DNA of 7,237 nt from Pseudomonadota bacterium (GTDB lineage: Bacteria; Pseudomonadota; Alphaproteobacteria; Rhizobiales; Hyphomicrobiaceae). Positions 1-5,813 of this stretch are shown here, one piece after another. The notes below the pieces were generated by a model. That model searched no databases, was not told the DNA's origin, and saw nothing but the letters and a program-made list of their open reading frames with translations. The DNA lies in NCBI GenBank assembly GCA_023392135.1, contig JAEVZQ010000048.1:1-7237 (forward strand), written 5' to 3'. The translations under genes were made by a program, and so were the position numbers. Positions within the stretch are counted from its first letter, which is position 1. The number at the start of each line of letters is the position of its first letter.

Positions 1-108
1 TGGTTCGAGGGTAACTTCGAGGCCTACGAGGAGGACAAGAAGCGCCGGCTGGGCGATGCGGCGGTTGAGCCGCACCGGATCAAGTTCAAGCGGTTCGAGC
101 GGGCCTGA
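1..108 (+). CDS. ettA: EttA, ABC-F energy-dependent translational throttle protein (C-terminal end, partial)
   Basis: Only the last 35 codons and the TGA stop at 106-108 lie in the window; the gene enters from the left edge. The frame begins WFEGNF, continues through AYEEDKKRRLG and ends PHRIKFKRFERA, which is the characteristic tail of EttA. From family knowledge, EttA is a cytoplasmic protein with two ABC ATPase domains that binds the ribosomal E site and gates entry into the elongation cycle according to the ATP/ADP ratio. Neither ABC domain is visible here, so the call rests on the tail alone. A hairpin terminator begins 23 bases after the stop and separates it from the transporter gene downstream. 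Another ABC-F paralogue is the main alternative, but the EEDKKRRLG and PHRIK elements favour EttA. Confidence 0.85.
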   Translation, partial: WFEGNFEAYEEDKKRRLGDAAVEPHRIKFKRFERA

Positions 109-130
109 GGAACCTCACAAGGGGGTCGAG

Positions 131-164
131 GGCACCGGAACTGGCATTTCCGGTGCCTGTTTCT
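131..164 (+). terminator. Probable intrinsic terminator after ettA
   Basis: GGCACCGGAA at 131-140 pairs perfectly with TTCCGGTGCC at 148-157 around a 7-base loop (141-147). A T-rich stretch, TGTTTCT, follows at 158-164. The 10-bp stem is GC-rich at its base, as expected for a Rho-independent terminator, although the T-tract is interrupted. It sits 23 bases after the ettA stop and ends about 30 bases before the transporter start, so the transporter probably has its own transcription start or relies on read-through. Confidence 0.7.
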
Positions 165-193
165 GCTGCAGATCGGCAGGCAGACAAGGGCAC

Positions 194-1144
194 ATGGCAG
201 CACATTCCCACGGGCACGGCTTGGGGCACGGGCACATTCATCCGGAAGCCGGTGACTGGGTCTTGTGGTGGGCGGTGGTCGTCAACGTCGCGCTGACGGT
301 CGTGCAGGTGGTCGGCGGCGTGTTCGCAGGCAGCCTCGCGCTGGTTGCTGACGCCGTGCACAACCTGTCCGATGCTGTTTCGCTCGGCATCGCCTACGCC
401 GCCCGCAAGATCTCCCGCCGCCCGAGCGACGAGCTCATGACCTTCGGGTACGTGCGGGCCGAAAGCATCGCGGCACTCATCAACTACACGACCCTGATCG
501 CCATCGGCATCTACCTGGGCTACGAGGCGATCGTCCGATTCTTCGCGCCGGAAGAGGTGCAGGGCTGGGTGGTGGTCTGGGTGGCCGCGGTGGCGCTGGC
601 GATCGACACGATTACCGCGCTGCTCACCTATTCGATGGCGAAAACGAGCCAGAATGTCCGCGCGGCCTTCCTGCACAATTTGGCGGACGCGCTCGGCTCG
701 ATCGCAGTCATCGTGGCCGGCGCGCTCATACTGGTGTTCGGCTGGAATTTCGTCGACCCGATCGTCACGCTCGGGATCTCGGCCTACATCCTCTGGATGG
801 CATTCGCCGAGATCGGTGGCGTGATTCGCCTGCTCATGCTCGGCGTTCCGCCGGAGATCGATGTCGACGAGCTAATAACTGCCGTGCGGAATGTTGACGG
901 CGTGCAGGACGTCCATCACGTCCACGTCTGGGCCATCGACGAACACCGCAACTCACTGGAAGCTCACATCGTGGTGCCCGATGAGCTCACCGGTGATTCC
1001 AAGTCCGTGAAGGATCGGGTCAGGGTGCTTGTGCGGGATCGGTTCGGCGTGAGCCACACCACCCTGGAGGTTGAGCACGCCTCCGAGTGCCACGAGGGCG
1101 GGCACGCCAACACCATCGGCCACCAGATCGGGCATCGGCACTGA
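194..1144 (+). CDS. Cation diffusion facilitator (CDF) family Zn2+/Cd2+/Co2+ efflux transporter
   Basis: This 316-aa inner-membrane protein is predicted to export divalent metal, probably Zn2+, by proton antiport. Metal-site motifs are visible in both expected helices: H56-x3-D60 in TM2 (DAVHNLSD) and H161-x3-D165 in TM5 (HNLADALGS). An HxxxD pair in both helices is typical of zinc-selective, ZnT/CzcD-type members. About six hydrophobic segments (near residues 22-45, 48-70, 92-112, 124-147, 166-184, 188-207) precede a cytoplasmic domain (about 215-300) with the conserved DVHHVHVWAID stretch. The N-terminus is histidine-rich (H4, H6, H8, H12, H14, H16), and so is the C-terminus (H300, H304, H310, H314, H316). 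ATG 194 is chosen because the in-frame extension back to 56 would overlap ettA and its terminator; an AAGGG lies just upstream. It converges with purQ across a 27-base gap that holds no clear terminator. Substrate is inferred from motifs only. Confidence 0.93.
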   Translation: MAAHSHGHGLGHGHIHPEAGDWVLWWAVVVNVALTVVQVVGGVFAGSLALVADAVHNLSDAVSLGIAYAARKISRRPSDELMTFGYVRAESIAALINYTTLIAIGIYLGYEAIVRFFAPEEVQGWVVVWVAAVALAIDTITALLTYSMAKTSQNVRAAFLHNLADALGSIAVIVAGALILVFGWNFVDPIVTLGISAYILWMAFAEIGGVIRLLMLGVPPEIDVDELITAVRNVDGVQDVHHVHVWAIDEHRNSLEAHIVVPDELTGDSKSVKDRVRVLVRDRFGVSHTTLEVEHASECHEGGHANTIGHQIGHRH

Positions 1145-1171
1145 ACCGAGCTTGCGCGCCCAAGTGAGCGG

Positions 1172-1867
1172 TCAGGCGGCGACCAGATTCTCGACGATGC
1201 TCTCGAACAGCTTGCGCCCTTCGGTCGGGCCGAGCAGGGGATCGGAGGTATTCTCGGGATGGGGCATCAGGCCGAGCACCCGGCGGCGTGCGTCACAGAT
1301 GCCGGCAATGCTGCGCTGGGCACCGTTCGGGTTGGCCTCGGGCGTGACGTTGCCCTGGCGGTCGGCGTAGCGAAATACGACACGGCCATCGCCTTCGAGC
1401 CGGTCCAGGGTTTCGGTGTCGGCGAAGTAATTGCCCTCGGCGTGAGCCGCGATGGCGCGCATTACCTCGCCTTCGCTGAAGCGGCTCGTGAACATGGTGT
1501 CCGTCTGCTCGACCCTGAGCCAGACATCCTTGCAGACAAATTTCAGAGAAGCATTCCGCATCAGCACGCCGGGCAGCAGGCCGGCCTCGCAGAGGATCTG
1601 GAAGCCGTTGCAGATGCCGAGGACCGGCGTCCCCGCCTTCGCCTTGGCGATGACGTCGCGCATGATCGGCGAGTGAGCAGCCATGGCGCCGCAGCGCAGG
1701 TAGTCGCCGTAGGAAAAGCCGCCAGGGAGCACGATCAGATCGGAGGCCGGAACCTCGCTGTCGCCGTGCCAGACCATCCGCGGCGCTTTGCCGGATACGG
1801 ATTGAAGCACGTCCGCGACATCGCGTTCGCGATTGGTTCCCGGGAAAATGATGACGGAAGCTCTCAT
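1172..1867 (-). CDS. purQ: Phosphoribosylformylglycinamidine (FGAM) synthase, glutaminase subunit PurQ
   Basis: This 231-aa cytoplasmic class I glutamine amidotransferase hydrolyses glutamine and delivers ammonia to PurL in the fourth step of de novo purine synthesis (FGAR to FGAM). The nucleophile C86 lies in GICNGFQ, and the other catalytic residues, H203 and E205, lie in MPHPEN. The N-terminus MRASVIIFPGTNRERD and the PGGFSYGDYLRCGAMA block (about 48-63) are typical of the small PurQ found with separate PurS and PurL. Length is normal. The ATG at 1867 begins the conserved N-terminus; a GCGGGG a few bases upstream is a weak ribosome-binding site. It is the last gene of a purC-purS-purQ operon, 127 bases after purS. 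purL does not follow; the next gene is the convergent metal transporter. Confidence 0.97.
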   Translation of the reverse strand: MRASVIIFPGTNRERDVADVLQSVSGKAPRMVWHGDSEVPASDLIVLPGGFSYGDYLRCGAMAAHSPIMRDVIAKAKAGTPVLGICNGFQILCEAGLLPGVLMRNASLKFVCKDVWLRVEQTDTMFTSRFSEGEVMRAIAAHAEGNYFADTETLDRLEGDGRVVFRYADRQGNVTPEANPNGAQRSIAGICDARRRVLGLMPHPENTSDPLLGPTEGRKLFESIVENLVAA

Positions 1868-1913
1868 GCTGCCCCGCTATGTTCTCGCGACCCGATATCG
1901 TCGACTGCTTCTC

Positions 1914-1932
1914 CCTCTCCCCATGGGAGAGG
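1914..1932. repeat. CCTCTCCC/GGGAGAGG palindrome in the purS-purQ spacer
   Basis: CCTCTCCC at 1914-1921 pairs perfectly with GGGAGAGG at 1925-1932 around a 3-base loop (CAT). It lies within the 127-base purS-purQ spacer, so it would form a hairpin in the operon mRNA. No T-run follows on the minus strand, so it is more likely a processing or stability element, or a dispersed intergenic repeat, than a terminator. A relative lies near 3799-3824: CTCCCTCTCCCC at 1911-1922 matches CTCCCTCTGCCC at 3799-3810 at 11 of 12 positions, and GGAGAGG occurs in both right arms. Similar palindromes are, to my knowledge, common in Rhizobiales intergenic DNA. Confidence 0.7.
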
Positions 1933-1994
1933 TGAAGTAGGTGCTGCCAGCAGAGGTGCAAGCTCGCGAACGCAGTCCGCGCCGCAGGCCACGC

Positions 1995-2237
1995 TTACCC
2001 CTCGATCTCGTAAGTGTAATTCTCGACCACAGTGTTCGCGAGAAGCTCGCGGCACATTCGATCAACCGTCTCACGTGCCTCTGCCATGCTGCTGGACGCA
2101 AGCTCGACCTCGATGAACTTGCCCTGGCGAACCGACCGAACGCCCTCGATCCCGAGCGCGCCGACAGCGTTCTGCACGGCTTTGCCCTGCGGGTCGAGTA
2201 CGCCGTTCTTCAAGGTGATGATGATGCGTGCTTTCAT
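1995..2237 (-). CDS. purS: FGAM synthase subunit PurS
   Basis: This 80-aa protein has the normal PurS length. It begins MKARIIITLKNGVLDPQGKA, has the central VRSVRQGKFIEVEL strand, and ends ANTVVENYTYEIEG, all typical of the family. From family knowledge, PurS is a small dimer that bridges PurL and PurQ in the three-part FGAM synthase and helps pass ammonia between active sites. It lies between purC and purQ on the same strand. The start at 2237 is fixed by the conserved N-terminus. No purine-rich ribosome-binding site precedes it: the bases immediately upstream belong to a heptamer repeat array that ends only 6 bases before the ATG. Translation may therefore depend on purC translation, on an SD-independent route, or on the folding of that repeat. 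Confidence 0.96.
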   Translation of the reverse strand: MKARIIITLKNGVLDPQGKAVQNAVGALGIEGVRSVRQGKFIEVELASSSMAEARETVDRMCRELLANTVVENYTYEIEG

Positions 2238-2243
2238 GGCCGA

Positions 2244-2334
2244 GCGAAGAGTGAATGGCGAAGAGCGAATGCGCGCGAGTAGCCCGAGCTGCTGTTCCCA
2301 ACAACTACTCGCTACTCGCTAATTCGCCATTCGC
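2244..2334. repeat. Two opposed heptamer arrays (GCGAATG/GCGAGTA type) filling the purC-purS spacer
   Basis: On the plus strand, five heptamers of the form GYGARNR occupy 2244-2281: 2244-2250, 2251-2257, 2258-2264, 2265-2271, then three extra bases (2272-2274), then 2275-2281. On the minus strand, four similar units occupy 2334-2306: GCGAATG at 2334-2328, an 8-base variant at 2327-2320, and GCGAGTA at 2319-2313 and 2312-2306. The arrays point toward each other. GAATGGCGAA at 2253-2262 is the exact reverse complement of 2323-2332, and GCGAGTAG at 2275-2282 is the exact reverse complement of 2305-2312. The operon mRNA can therefore form nested stems of 10 and 8 bp around a 22-base loop (2283-2304). 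The element touches the purC stop codon on one side and stops 6 bases short of the purS ATG on the other. Confidence 0.8.
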
Positions 2335-3123
2335 TTAATTCGGCTTCCCCCCAGGATTCGATGCGACCAGCACCGGCACGGCGCCCTTCTGCGGCCGGTT
2401 GTCGGTGAACACACCGAGCCGGCGAGCAACCTCCTGGTAGGCCTCGAGCAGGCCGCCCATGTCGCGGCGGAAGCGGTCCTTGTCGAGCTTGTCGGATGTC
2501 TGAACGTCCCACAGGCGGCAGCAGTCGGGGCTGATCTCGTCGGCCAGCACGATCCGCATCTGCTCGTTGTCCCACAGCCGGCCGAACTCGACCTTGAAGT
2601 CGACCAGGCGGATGCCGATGCCGAGGAACAGGCCGACGAGGAAGTCGTTGATCCGCAGCGCGAGCTGCATGATCTCGTCGATCTCATGCGGGCTCGCCCA
2701 GCCGAAGGCCGGGATGTGCTCCTCGGAGACGAGCGGATCGTTCAGATTGTCGGCCTTGTAGTAGAACTCGATGATCGAGCGGGGGAGCTGCATCCCCTCC
2801 TCGAGACCGAGGCGCTGGGCCAGCGAGCCGGCCGCCACGTTCCGCACAACCACCTCGAGCGGTATGATCTCGACCTCGCGGATCAGTTGCTCGCGCATGT
2901 TGAGGCGCCGGATGAAGTGAGTCGGCACGCCGATCTCGCCGAGCTTCACGAAGATGTACTCGGATATGCGGTTGTTCAGCACGCCCTTGCCTTCGATGAG
3001 TGCGTGCTTCTTGTTGTTGAAGGCGGTGGCGTCGTCCTTGAAGTGCTGGATGAGGGTGCCGGGCTCGGGCCCCTCGTAAAGCACCTTGGCCTTGCCCTCA
3101 TAGATGCGACGGCGCCTGTTCAT
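2335..3123 (-). CDS. purC: Phosphoribosylaminoimidazole-succinocarboxamide (SAICAR) synthase PurC
   Basis: This 262-aa cytoplasmic enzyme ligates aspartate to CAIR with ATP to give SAICAR in de novo purine synthesis. It starts [18 protein letters not shown], with the KAK nucleotide-binding element. Other conserved blocks are the PurC signature [15 protein letters not shown] (86-100), the second signature LVDFKVEFG (173-181), and [13 protein letters not shown] (193-205). [10 protein letters not shown] (215-224) and the EVARRLG tail are typical of alphaproteobacterial PurC. The ATG at 3123 is chosen because the conserved protein begins there, with AGAGG about 10 bases upstream. An in-frame extension of 33 codons (to 3222) is open but has no family-like content. 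purC is the first gene of purC-purS-purQ; its TAA abuts the heptamer repeat. Confidence 0.97.
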   Translation of the reverse strand: MNRRRRIYEGKAKVLYEGPEPGTLIQHFKDDATAFNNKKHALIEGKGVLNNRISEYIFVKLGEIGVPTHFIRRLNMREQLIREVEIIPLEVVVRNVAAGSLAQRLGLEEGMQLPRSIIEFYYKADNLNDPLVSEEHIPAFGWASPHEIDEIMQLALRINDFLVGLFLGIGIRLVDFKVEFGRLWDNEQMRIVLADEISPDCCRLWDVQTSDKLDKDRFRRDMGGLLEAYQEVARRLGVFTDNRPQKGAVPVLVASNPGGKPN

Positions 3124-3460
3124 GTGAGATGGACCTCTAAACATATACATTCGCTTGTTGTTTTGGGGACAGATGCATCCCGACCGGGTCCGGGCTGTCC
3201 GTCGAGTGCAGCGCGCCGACACCCTGCGCGACGTGGCAAGGGAGCCGGAACCCGATTGAATCCTCGCCGGACACTAGCCGAAGGCGGGTTCAGAAACAAT
3301 CTTAACGGAGGGGCCAGTTGCCGCGTGGCTAAACCGACGCACTGGTTATTGATCTCGGTTCAACCAGAGTCTATGCCTCGCTGGCTTGGCTGGTTCACTG
3401 CGGCACGCCTGCAACAGGCGGGTTCCTGGTAGAAAACTAGGTAGAGGTGGAGAAGACCGG
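3124..3460. other. Divergent intergenic region between purC and the DUF1476 gene
   Basis: These 337 bases separate two divergent genes and must hold the promoters of both. I cannot assign convincing -35/-10 boxes on either strand. No protein-like reading frame fits. Visible structure: CTGGTT (3341-3346) repeated inverted as AACCAG about 14 bases later, and a perfect hairpin CGCCTG (3406-3411), loop CAA, CAGGCG (3415-3420), which would lie in the DUF1476 leader 40 bases before its start. I see no purine riboswitch core, no tRNA and no recognisable 6S RNA. Confidence 0.6.
3406..3420 (+). promoter_or_regulatory. Short hairpin in the 5' leader of the DUF1476 gene
   Basis: CGCCTG and CAGGCG form a perfect 6-bp stem with a CAA loop, 40 bases upstream of the ATG at 3461. 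No T-run follows, so it is not an intrinsic terminator. It could be a leader stem or an operator dyad; neither can be shown from sequence alone. Confidence 0.35.
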
Positions 3461-3781
3461 ATGACCTTCGAAGATCGCCAGAAAGCTTTCGAGAAGAAGT
3501 TTGCTCATGACCAGGAACTCAAGTTCAAGGCAGAGGCACGCCGCAACAAAATGCTCGGCGAATGGGCTGCTGGCCTGCTCGGCATGAGCGGCGCCGAAGT
3601 TGAAGACTACGTGAAATCTGTCAGAAAAGCCGATCTGGCCGAAAAAGGCGACGAGGACGTGTTCCGCAAGATCCGTGGCGACTTCGACGCCAAGGGCGTT
3701 TCTGTCTCGGACGCAGAATTGCGTGCCAAAATGACGGACTATCTTGCAGAAGCGGTGGGGCAACTCGAAGCGGGCAAGTAG
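3461..3781 (+). CDS. DUF1476 family protein, F1Fo-ATP synthase inhibitor zeta-subunit type
   Basis: This 106-aa, charged, helical, soluble protein has the family hallmarks: FEDRQKAFEKKFAHDQEL at residues 3-20, KFKAEARRNK (21-30), WAAGLLGMSG (35-44), and KGDEDVFRKI (62-71). From family knowledge, DUF1476 proteins of alphaproteobacteria include the zeta subunit described in Paracoccus denitrificans, which binds F1 and blocks ATP hydrolysis through its N-terminal segment; inhibition strength varies between species. Length matches the family (about 105 aa). The ATG at 3461 is preceded by GGAG with 8-base spacing; an in-frame start at 3386 is rejected as lacking family sequence. It diverges from purC, an arrangement I recall from other alphaproteobacteria. 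A strong hairpin follows the stop. Confidence 0.9.
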   Translation: MTFEDRQKAFEKKFAHDQELKFKAEARRNKMLGEWAAGLLGMSGAEVEDYVKSVRKADLAEKGDEDVFRKIRGDFDAKGVSVSDAELRAKMTDYLAEAVGQLEAGK

Positions 3782-3791
3782 GACTTTGGGC

Positions 3792-3832
3792 TGCAGCTCT
3801 CCCTCTGCCCGCGTGAGGAGAGGGAGACTGCA
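3792..3832. terminator. Bidirectional hairpin between the DUF1476 gene and the dehydrogenase gene
   Basis: TCTCCCTCT at 3798-3806 pairs perfectly with AGAGGGAGA at 3819-3827. Outside a single bulged base (3797) the stem continues with 3792-3796 against 3828-3832, giving about 14 bp in all and a 12-base loop (3807-3818). It begins 11 bases after the DUF1476 stop and lies 23 bases from the dehydrogenase stop, so it can act for both convergent genes. The plus side is followed by TTTCCATT rather than a full T-tract, so intrinsic termination may be weak. Its core is related to the palindrome at 1911-1932, suggesting a dispersed repeat recruited as a terminator. Confidence 0.6.
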
Positions 3833-3854
3833 TTTCCATTAAACCGGAGCGACT

Positions 3855-4739
3855 CTAGGGCTTGTCGCCCGGCGGCAGGACTTCCAGGACGGCGGCGCCG
3901 TCGATCTCGCTCTTGCCCTGCGCGACGAGCATCCGGAACAGCGTGAGAGCCTGGGTCGTCATCGGCATAGCGAGGTGCCGGCCCCGGGCTGCCTCGTTGA
4001 CCATCTCCAGGTCCTTGAGGACCTGCCGGGCGTAGCCTTTGGGCGTCCAGTCGCGCGGGATCATGCGCTCCAGCATCACGGGAAGCAGATTGGAGCCGGC
4101 ATATCCGCCGCCGAGCGCCTGCGAAAGCTTGGTTGCGTCTATGCCGTAGGTCTCCGCCAGGCGGAGCGCCTCGGCGATCACGCAGTAGTTCGTAAGGACG
4201 AGCGTCTGGTTGACGAGTTTGGTCGCCTGCCCGGCGCCGGGCCCGCCCATGTGGGTGAACGTGCCAAGCTGGCTCATCAGTGGTGTTACGCTGGCAATGG
4301 CCTCGTCCGTTCCGCCGGCCATGATCGCGAGCGTGCCAGTCTCCGCAGCACCGGGTCCGCCCGAGACAGGCGCATCGACCATGCTCATGCCGGCGCGCTC
4401 CGAAAGCAGGGCCGCGATCCGCTTGGTCGTATCGATCTCCGTCGTCGAGTGATCGACGAAAACCTTGCCCTGCAGGTTGTTGGCGGAGAGAATACCCTGC
4501 GGATCTTCCACGACTGCGGCGACAGCCGCCGATGTCGTCACGCACGCAAGCACCACGTCGGCCGCCTCCGCCAGCTCGGCCGGCGAGGCGGCTTTCTCCA
4601 CACCGTATTCTGCGGCTGCGGCAACTCTCTCGGGCGAGACATCGTAGCCGATGACCCTGTGACCGGTGGCGATCAGACGGCGCGTGAAGCCGGTGCCCAT
4701 CAGCCCGAGCCCGATGAACCCGACAACGGGATTGGTCAT
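3855..4739 (-). CDS. NAD(P)-dependent beta-hydroxyacid dehydrogenase (3-hydroxyisobutyrate dehydrogenase / tartronate semialdehyde reductase family)
   Basis: This 294-aa soluble oxidoreductase is predicted to interconvert a beta-hydroxyacid and its semialdehyde. The Rossmann start GFIGLGLMG spans residues 7-15. An acidic residue, D33 (GYDVSP), at the end of the second strand favours NAD over NADP. The substrate-binding block DAPVSGGPGAAETG spans 122-135. The catalytic K174 and N178 lie in GQATKLVNQ, and KDLEM (242-246) is the usual C-terminal element. Length is typical of the family. CTGGAGGAG lies just upstream of the ATG at 4739 and is a near-perfect ribosome-binding site, though closely spaced. 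It is a single gene, divergent from the deacetylase and convergent with the DUF1476 gene. MmsB, GlxR/GarR and other members share these motifs, so the substrate cannot be chosen from the sequence. Confidence 0.92.
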   Translation of the reverse strand: MTNPVVGFIGLGLMGTGFTRRLIATGHRVIGYDVSPERVAAAAEYGVEKAASPAELAEAADVVLACVTTSAAVAAVVEDPQGILSANNLQGKVFVDHSTTEIDTTKRIAALLSERAGMSMVDAPVSGGPGAAETGTLAIMAGGTDEAIASVTPLMSQLGTFTHMGGPGAGQATKLVNQTLVLTNYCVIAEALRLAETYGIDATKLSQALGGGYAGSNLLPVMLERMIPRDWTPKGYARQVLKDLEMVNEAARGRHLAMPMTTQALTLFRMLVAQGKSEIDGAAVLEVLPPGDKP

Positions 4740-4774
4740 TGCTCCTCCAGTTAGCTGCGCTTCTCAGATCTTTC

Positions 4775-4795
4775 TCTCCCAAGCATAGCGGGAGA
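4775..4795. promoter_or_regulatory. TCTCCC/GGGAGA dyad upstream of the dehydrogenase gene
   Basis: TCTCCC at 4775-4780 is exactly inverted as GGGAGA at 4790-4795, with 9 bases between. It lies 36-56 bases upstream of the dehydrogenase ATG (minus strand), in the 194-base divergent spacer (4740-4933). It could be an operator or a leader stem. No regulator gene is adjacent. Confidence 0.3.
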
Positions 4796-4840
4796 TTTGC
4801 GCGGCCGTAATCTTTTGCACGTCATAGCAGACGGTCACGC

Positions 4841-4870
4841 TCGCCAGCAGGGCCCGCATCAGTTTATATT
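4841..4870 (+). promoter_or_regulatory. Possible sigma70-type promoter for the deacetylase gene
   Basis: TATATT at 4865-4870 resembles a -10 box. TCGCCA at 4841-4846 matches TTGACA at 4 of 6 positions with an 18-base spacer. The leader to the ATG at 4934 would be about 57 bases. This is a weak, eye-level match in an AT-richer patch of otherwise GC-rich DNA. Confidence 0.25.
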
Positions 4871-4933
4871 GTCCGTCGAGGGAGTACGGAAAAGCCAGGA
4901 GCTCGATTGAGCTCGGAAGGACGGGGGAATAGC

Positions 4934-5788
4934 ATGCGAGCTGCGACCGTTTTTGCGCTGGCGCTCTCAGCCGTACTGGCGGGAACTGCCGCTCATGCAG
5001 ACTGCCCGGGGAATCCCAACGCGCTCGGTGTTTCGCGGACGGTCGAGATCGACACCACCGGTGGGCCGGGCTTCGGGCTCGAGCAGTATCGCATGCACGA
5101 TTTCCTCATGCCGAAAGAGGTCGTGCTGACATTCGATGATGGTCCGTGGCCCGCGAACACGCCGGCCGTGCTCGACGCATTGGATGAGCACTGCGTAAAG
5201 GCGACGTTCTTCATCATTGGCAAGCATGCGCTCTGGCATCCCGAGATCCTGAAGGACGTTGCGGCGCGCGGGCACACGATCGGCAGCCATACGTGGTCCC
5301 ACGCAAACCTGCGCAAGGCGAAGGGCGCAAAGGCCACGGAGGAGATCGAGAAGGGCCTGAGCGCGGTGAAGCTCGCGCTCGGTGCCGATCCGGCGCCGTT
5401 TTTCCGCTTCCCCTATCTGCAGGACCCGAAGGAGCAGGTCGCCTATCTCGGGTCGCGCAACATCGCGATCTTCTCGCACGACCTGGATAGCTTCGACTTC
5501 AAGTGGCGCAAGCCGGAATCCGTCGTGAAGACGGTGATGCAGAAGCTCGAGAAGAAGGGCAAAGGCATCATCCTGATGCACGACTTCCAGAAGGCGACCG
5601 CCCAGGCGATGCCGAAGCTGCTGAAGGAGCTGGCAGACAAGGGCTACAAGGTCGTGCACATGACGGCGAAAGCGCCAGCAACGACGCTGGCGGAGTTCGA
5701 TCAGCTGGCAAAGGCAGAGATCAAGGGGCCTGAAGGCACCGGCCGGCCGACGTCCAGCGTCGTTCGTACGATCAGCACGGGGCAGTAG
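4934..5788 (+). CDS. Secreted polysaccharide deacetylase (carbohydrate esterase family 4, NodB-homology domain)
   Basis: This 284-aa protein is predicted to remove N- or O-acetyl groups from peptidoglycan or another envelope polysaccharide. Residues 1-22 are a Sec signal peptide with an AHA cleavage site before DC. All five CE4 motifs are present: TFDDGP (66-71; D68 catalytic base, D69 metal ligand), HTWSH (H119 and H123, metal ligands), RFPY (158-161), HDLDSFDF (about 182-189), and LMHD (214-217; H216 catalytic acid). The Asp-His-His metal triad is intact, so it should be active. After cleavage no lipobox or membrane segment is seen, which suggests a periplasmic or exported protein. ATG 4934 is chosen because the signal peptide starts there and GGGGGAA lies just upstream; a TTG at 4907 adds nine non-signal residues. 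It converges with the transglycosylase-like gene across 25 bases. The natural substrate is unknown. Confidence 0.95.
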   Translation: MRAATVFALALSAVLAGTAAHADCPGNPNALGVSRTVEIDTTGGPGFGLEQYRMHDFLMPKEVVLTFDDGPWPANTPAVLDALDEHCVKATFFIIGKHALWHPEILKDVAARGHTIGSHTWSHANLRKAKGAKATEEIEKGLSAVKLALGADPAPFFRFPYLQDPKEQVAYLGSRNIAIFSHDLDSFDFKWRKPESVVKTVMQKLEKKGKGIILMHDFQKATAQAMPKLLKELADKGYKVVHMTAKAPATTLAEFDQLAKAEIKGPEGTGRPTSSVVRTISTGQ

Positions 5789-5813
5789 CGGCGTCTGGAA
5801 TCGCTGCACAGCT

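Noticed and set aside
56..193. 46-residue N-terminal extension of the CDF transporter
   Set aside because: It overlaps the ettA reading frame and the terminator hairpin, and its Ser/Gly-rich content does not look like a CDF protein; the His-rich start at 194 does.
1145..1171. Terminator between the convergent CDF and purQ genes
   Set aside because: The gap is 27 bases with only a 4-bp CTTG/CAAG match and no T-run.
1259..2116. Long plus-strand open frame over purQ and the start of purS
   Set aside because: Mirror frame of GC-rich coding DNA; the minus strand carries conserved PurQ and PurS with catalytic residues.
3124..3222. 33-residue N-terminal extension of PurC
   Set aside because: The conserved protein begins [13 protein letters not shown] at 3123 with AGAGG upstream; the extension is Arg/Thr/Cys-rich and unlike the family.
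3124..3460. Purine riboswitch, 6S RNA or other known RNA upstream of purC
   Set aside because: None of the conserved core sequences or paired elements could be recognised in either orientation.
3739..4782. Long minus-strand frame overlapping the dehydrogenase
   Set aside because: Arg-rich out-of-phase translation; the adjacent frame encodes the full hydroxyacid dehydrogenase with a good ribosome-binding site.
4967..5809. Long minus-strand open frame over the polysaccharide deacetylase
   Set aside because: Leu/Arg-rich shadow of a gene with all five CE4 motifs on the plus strand.
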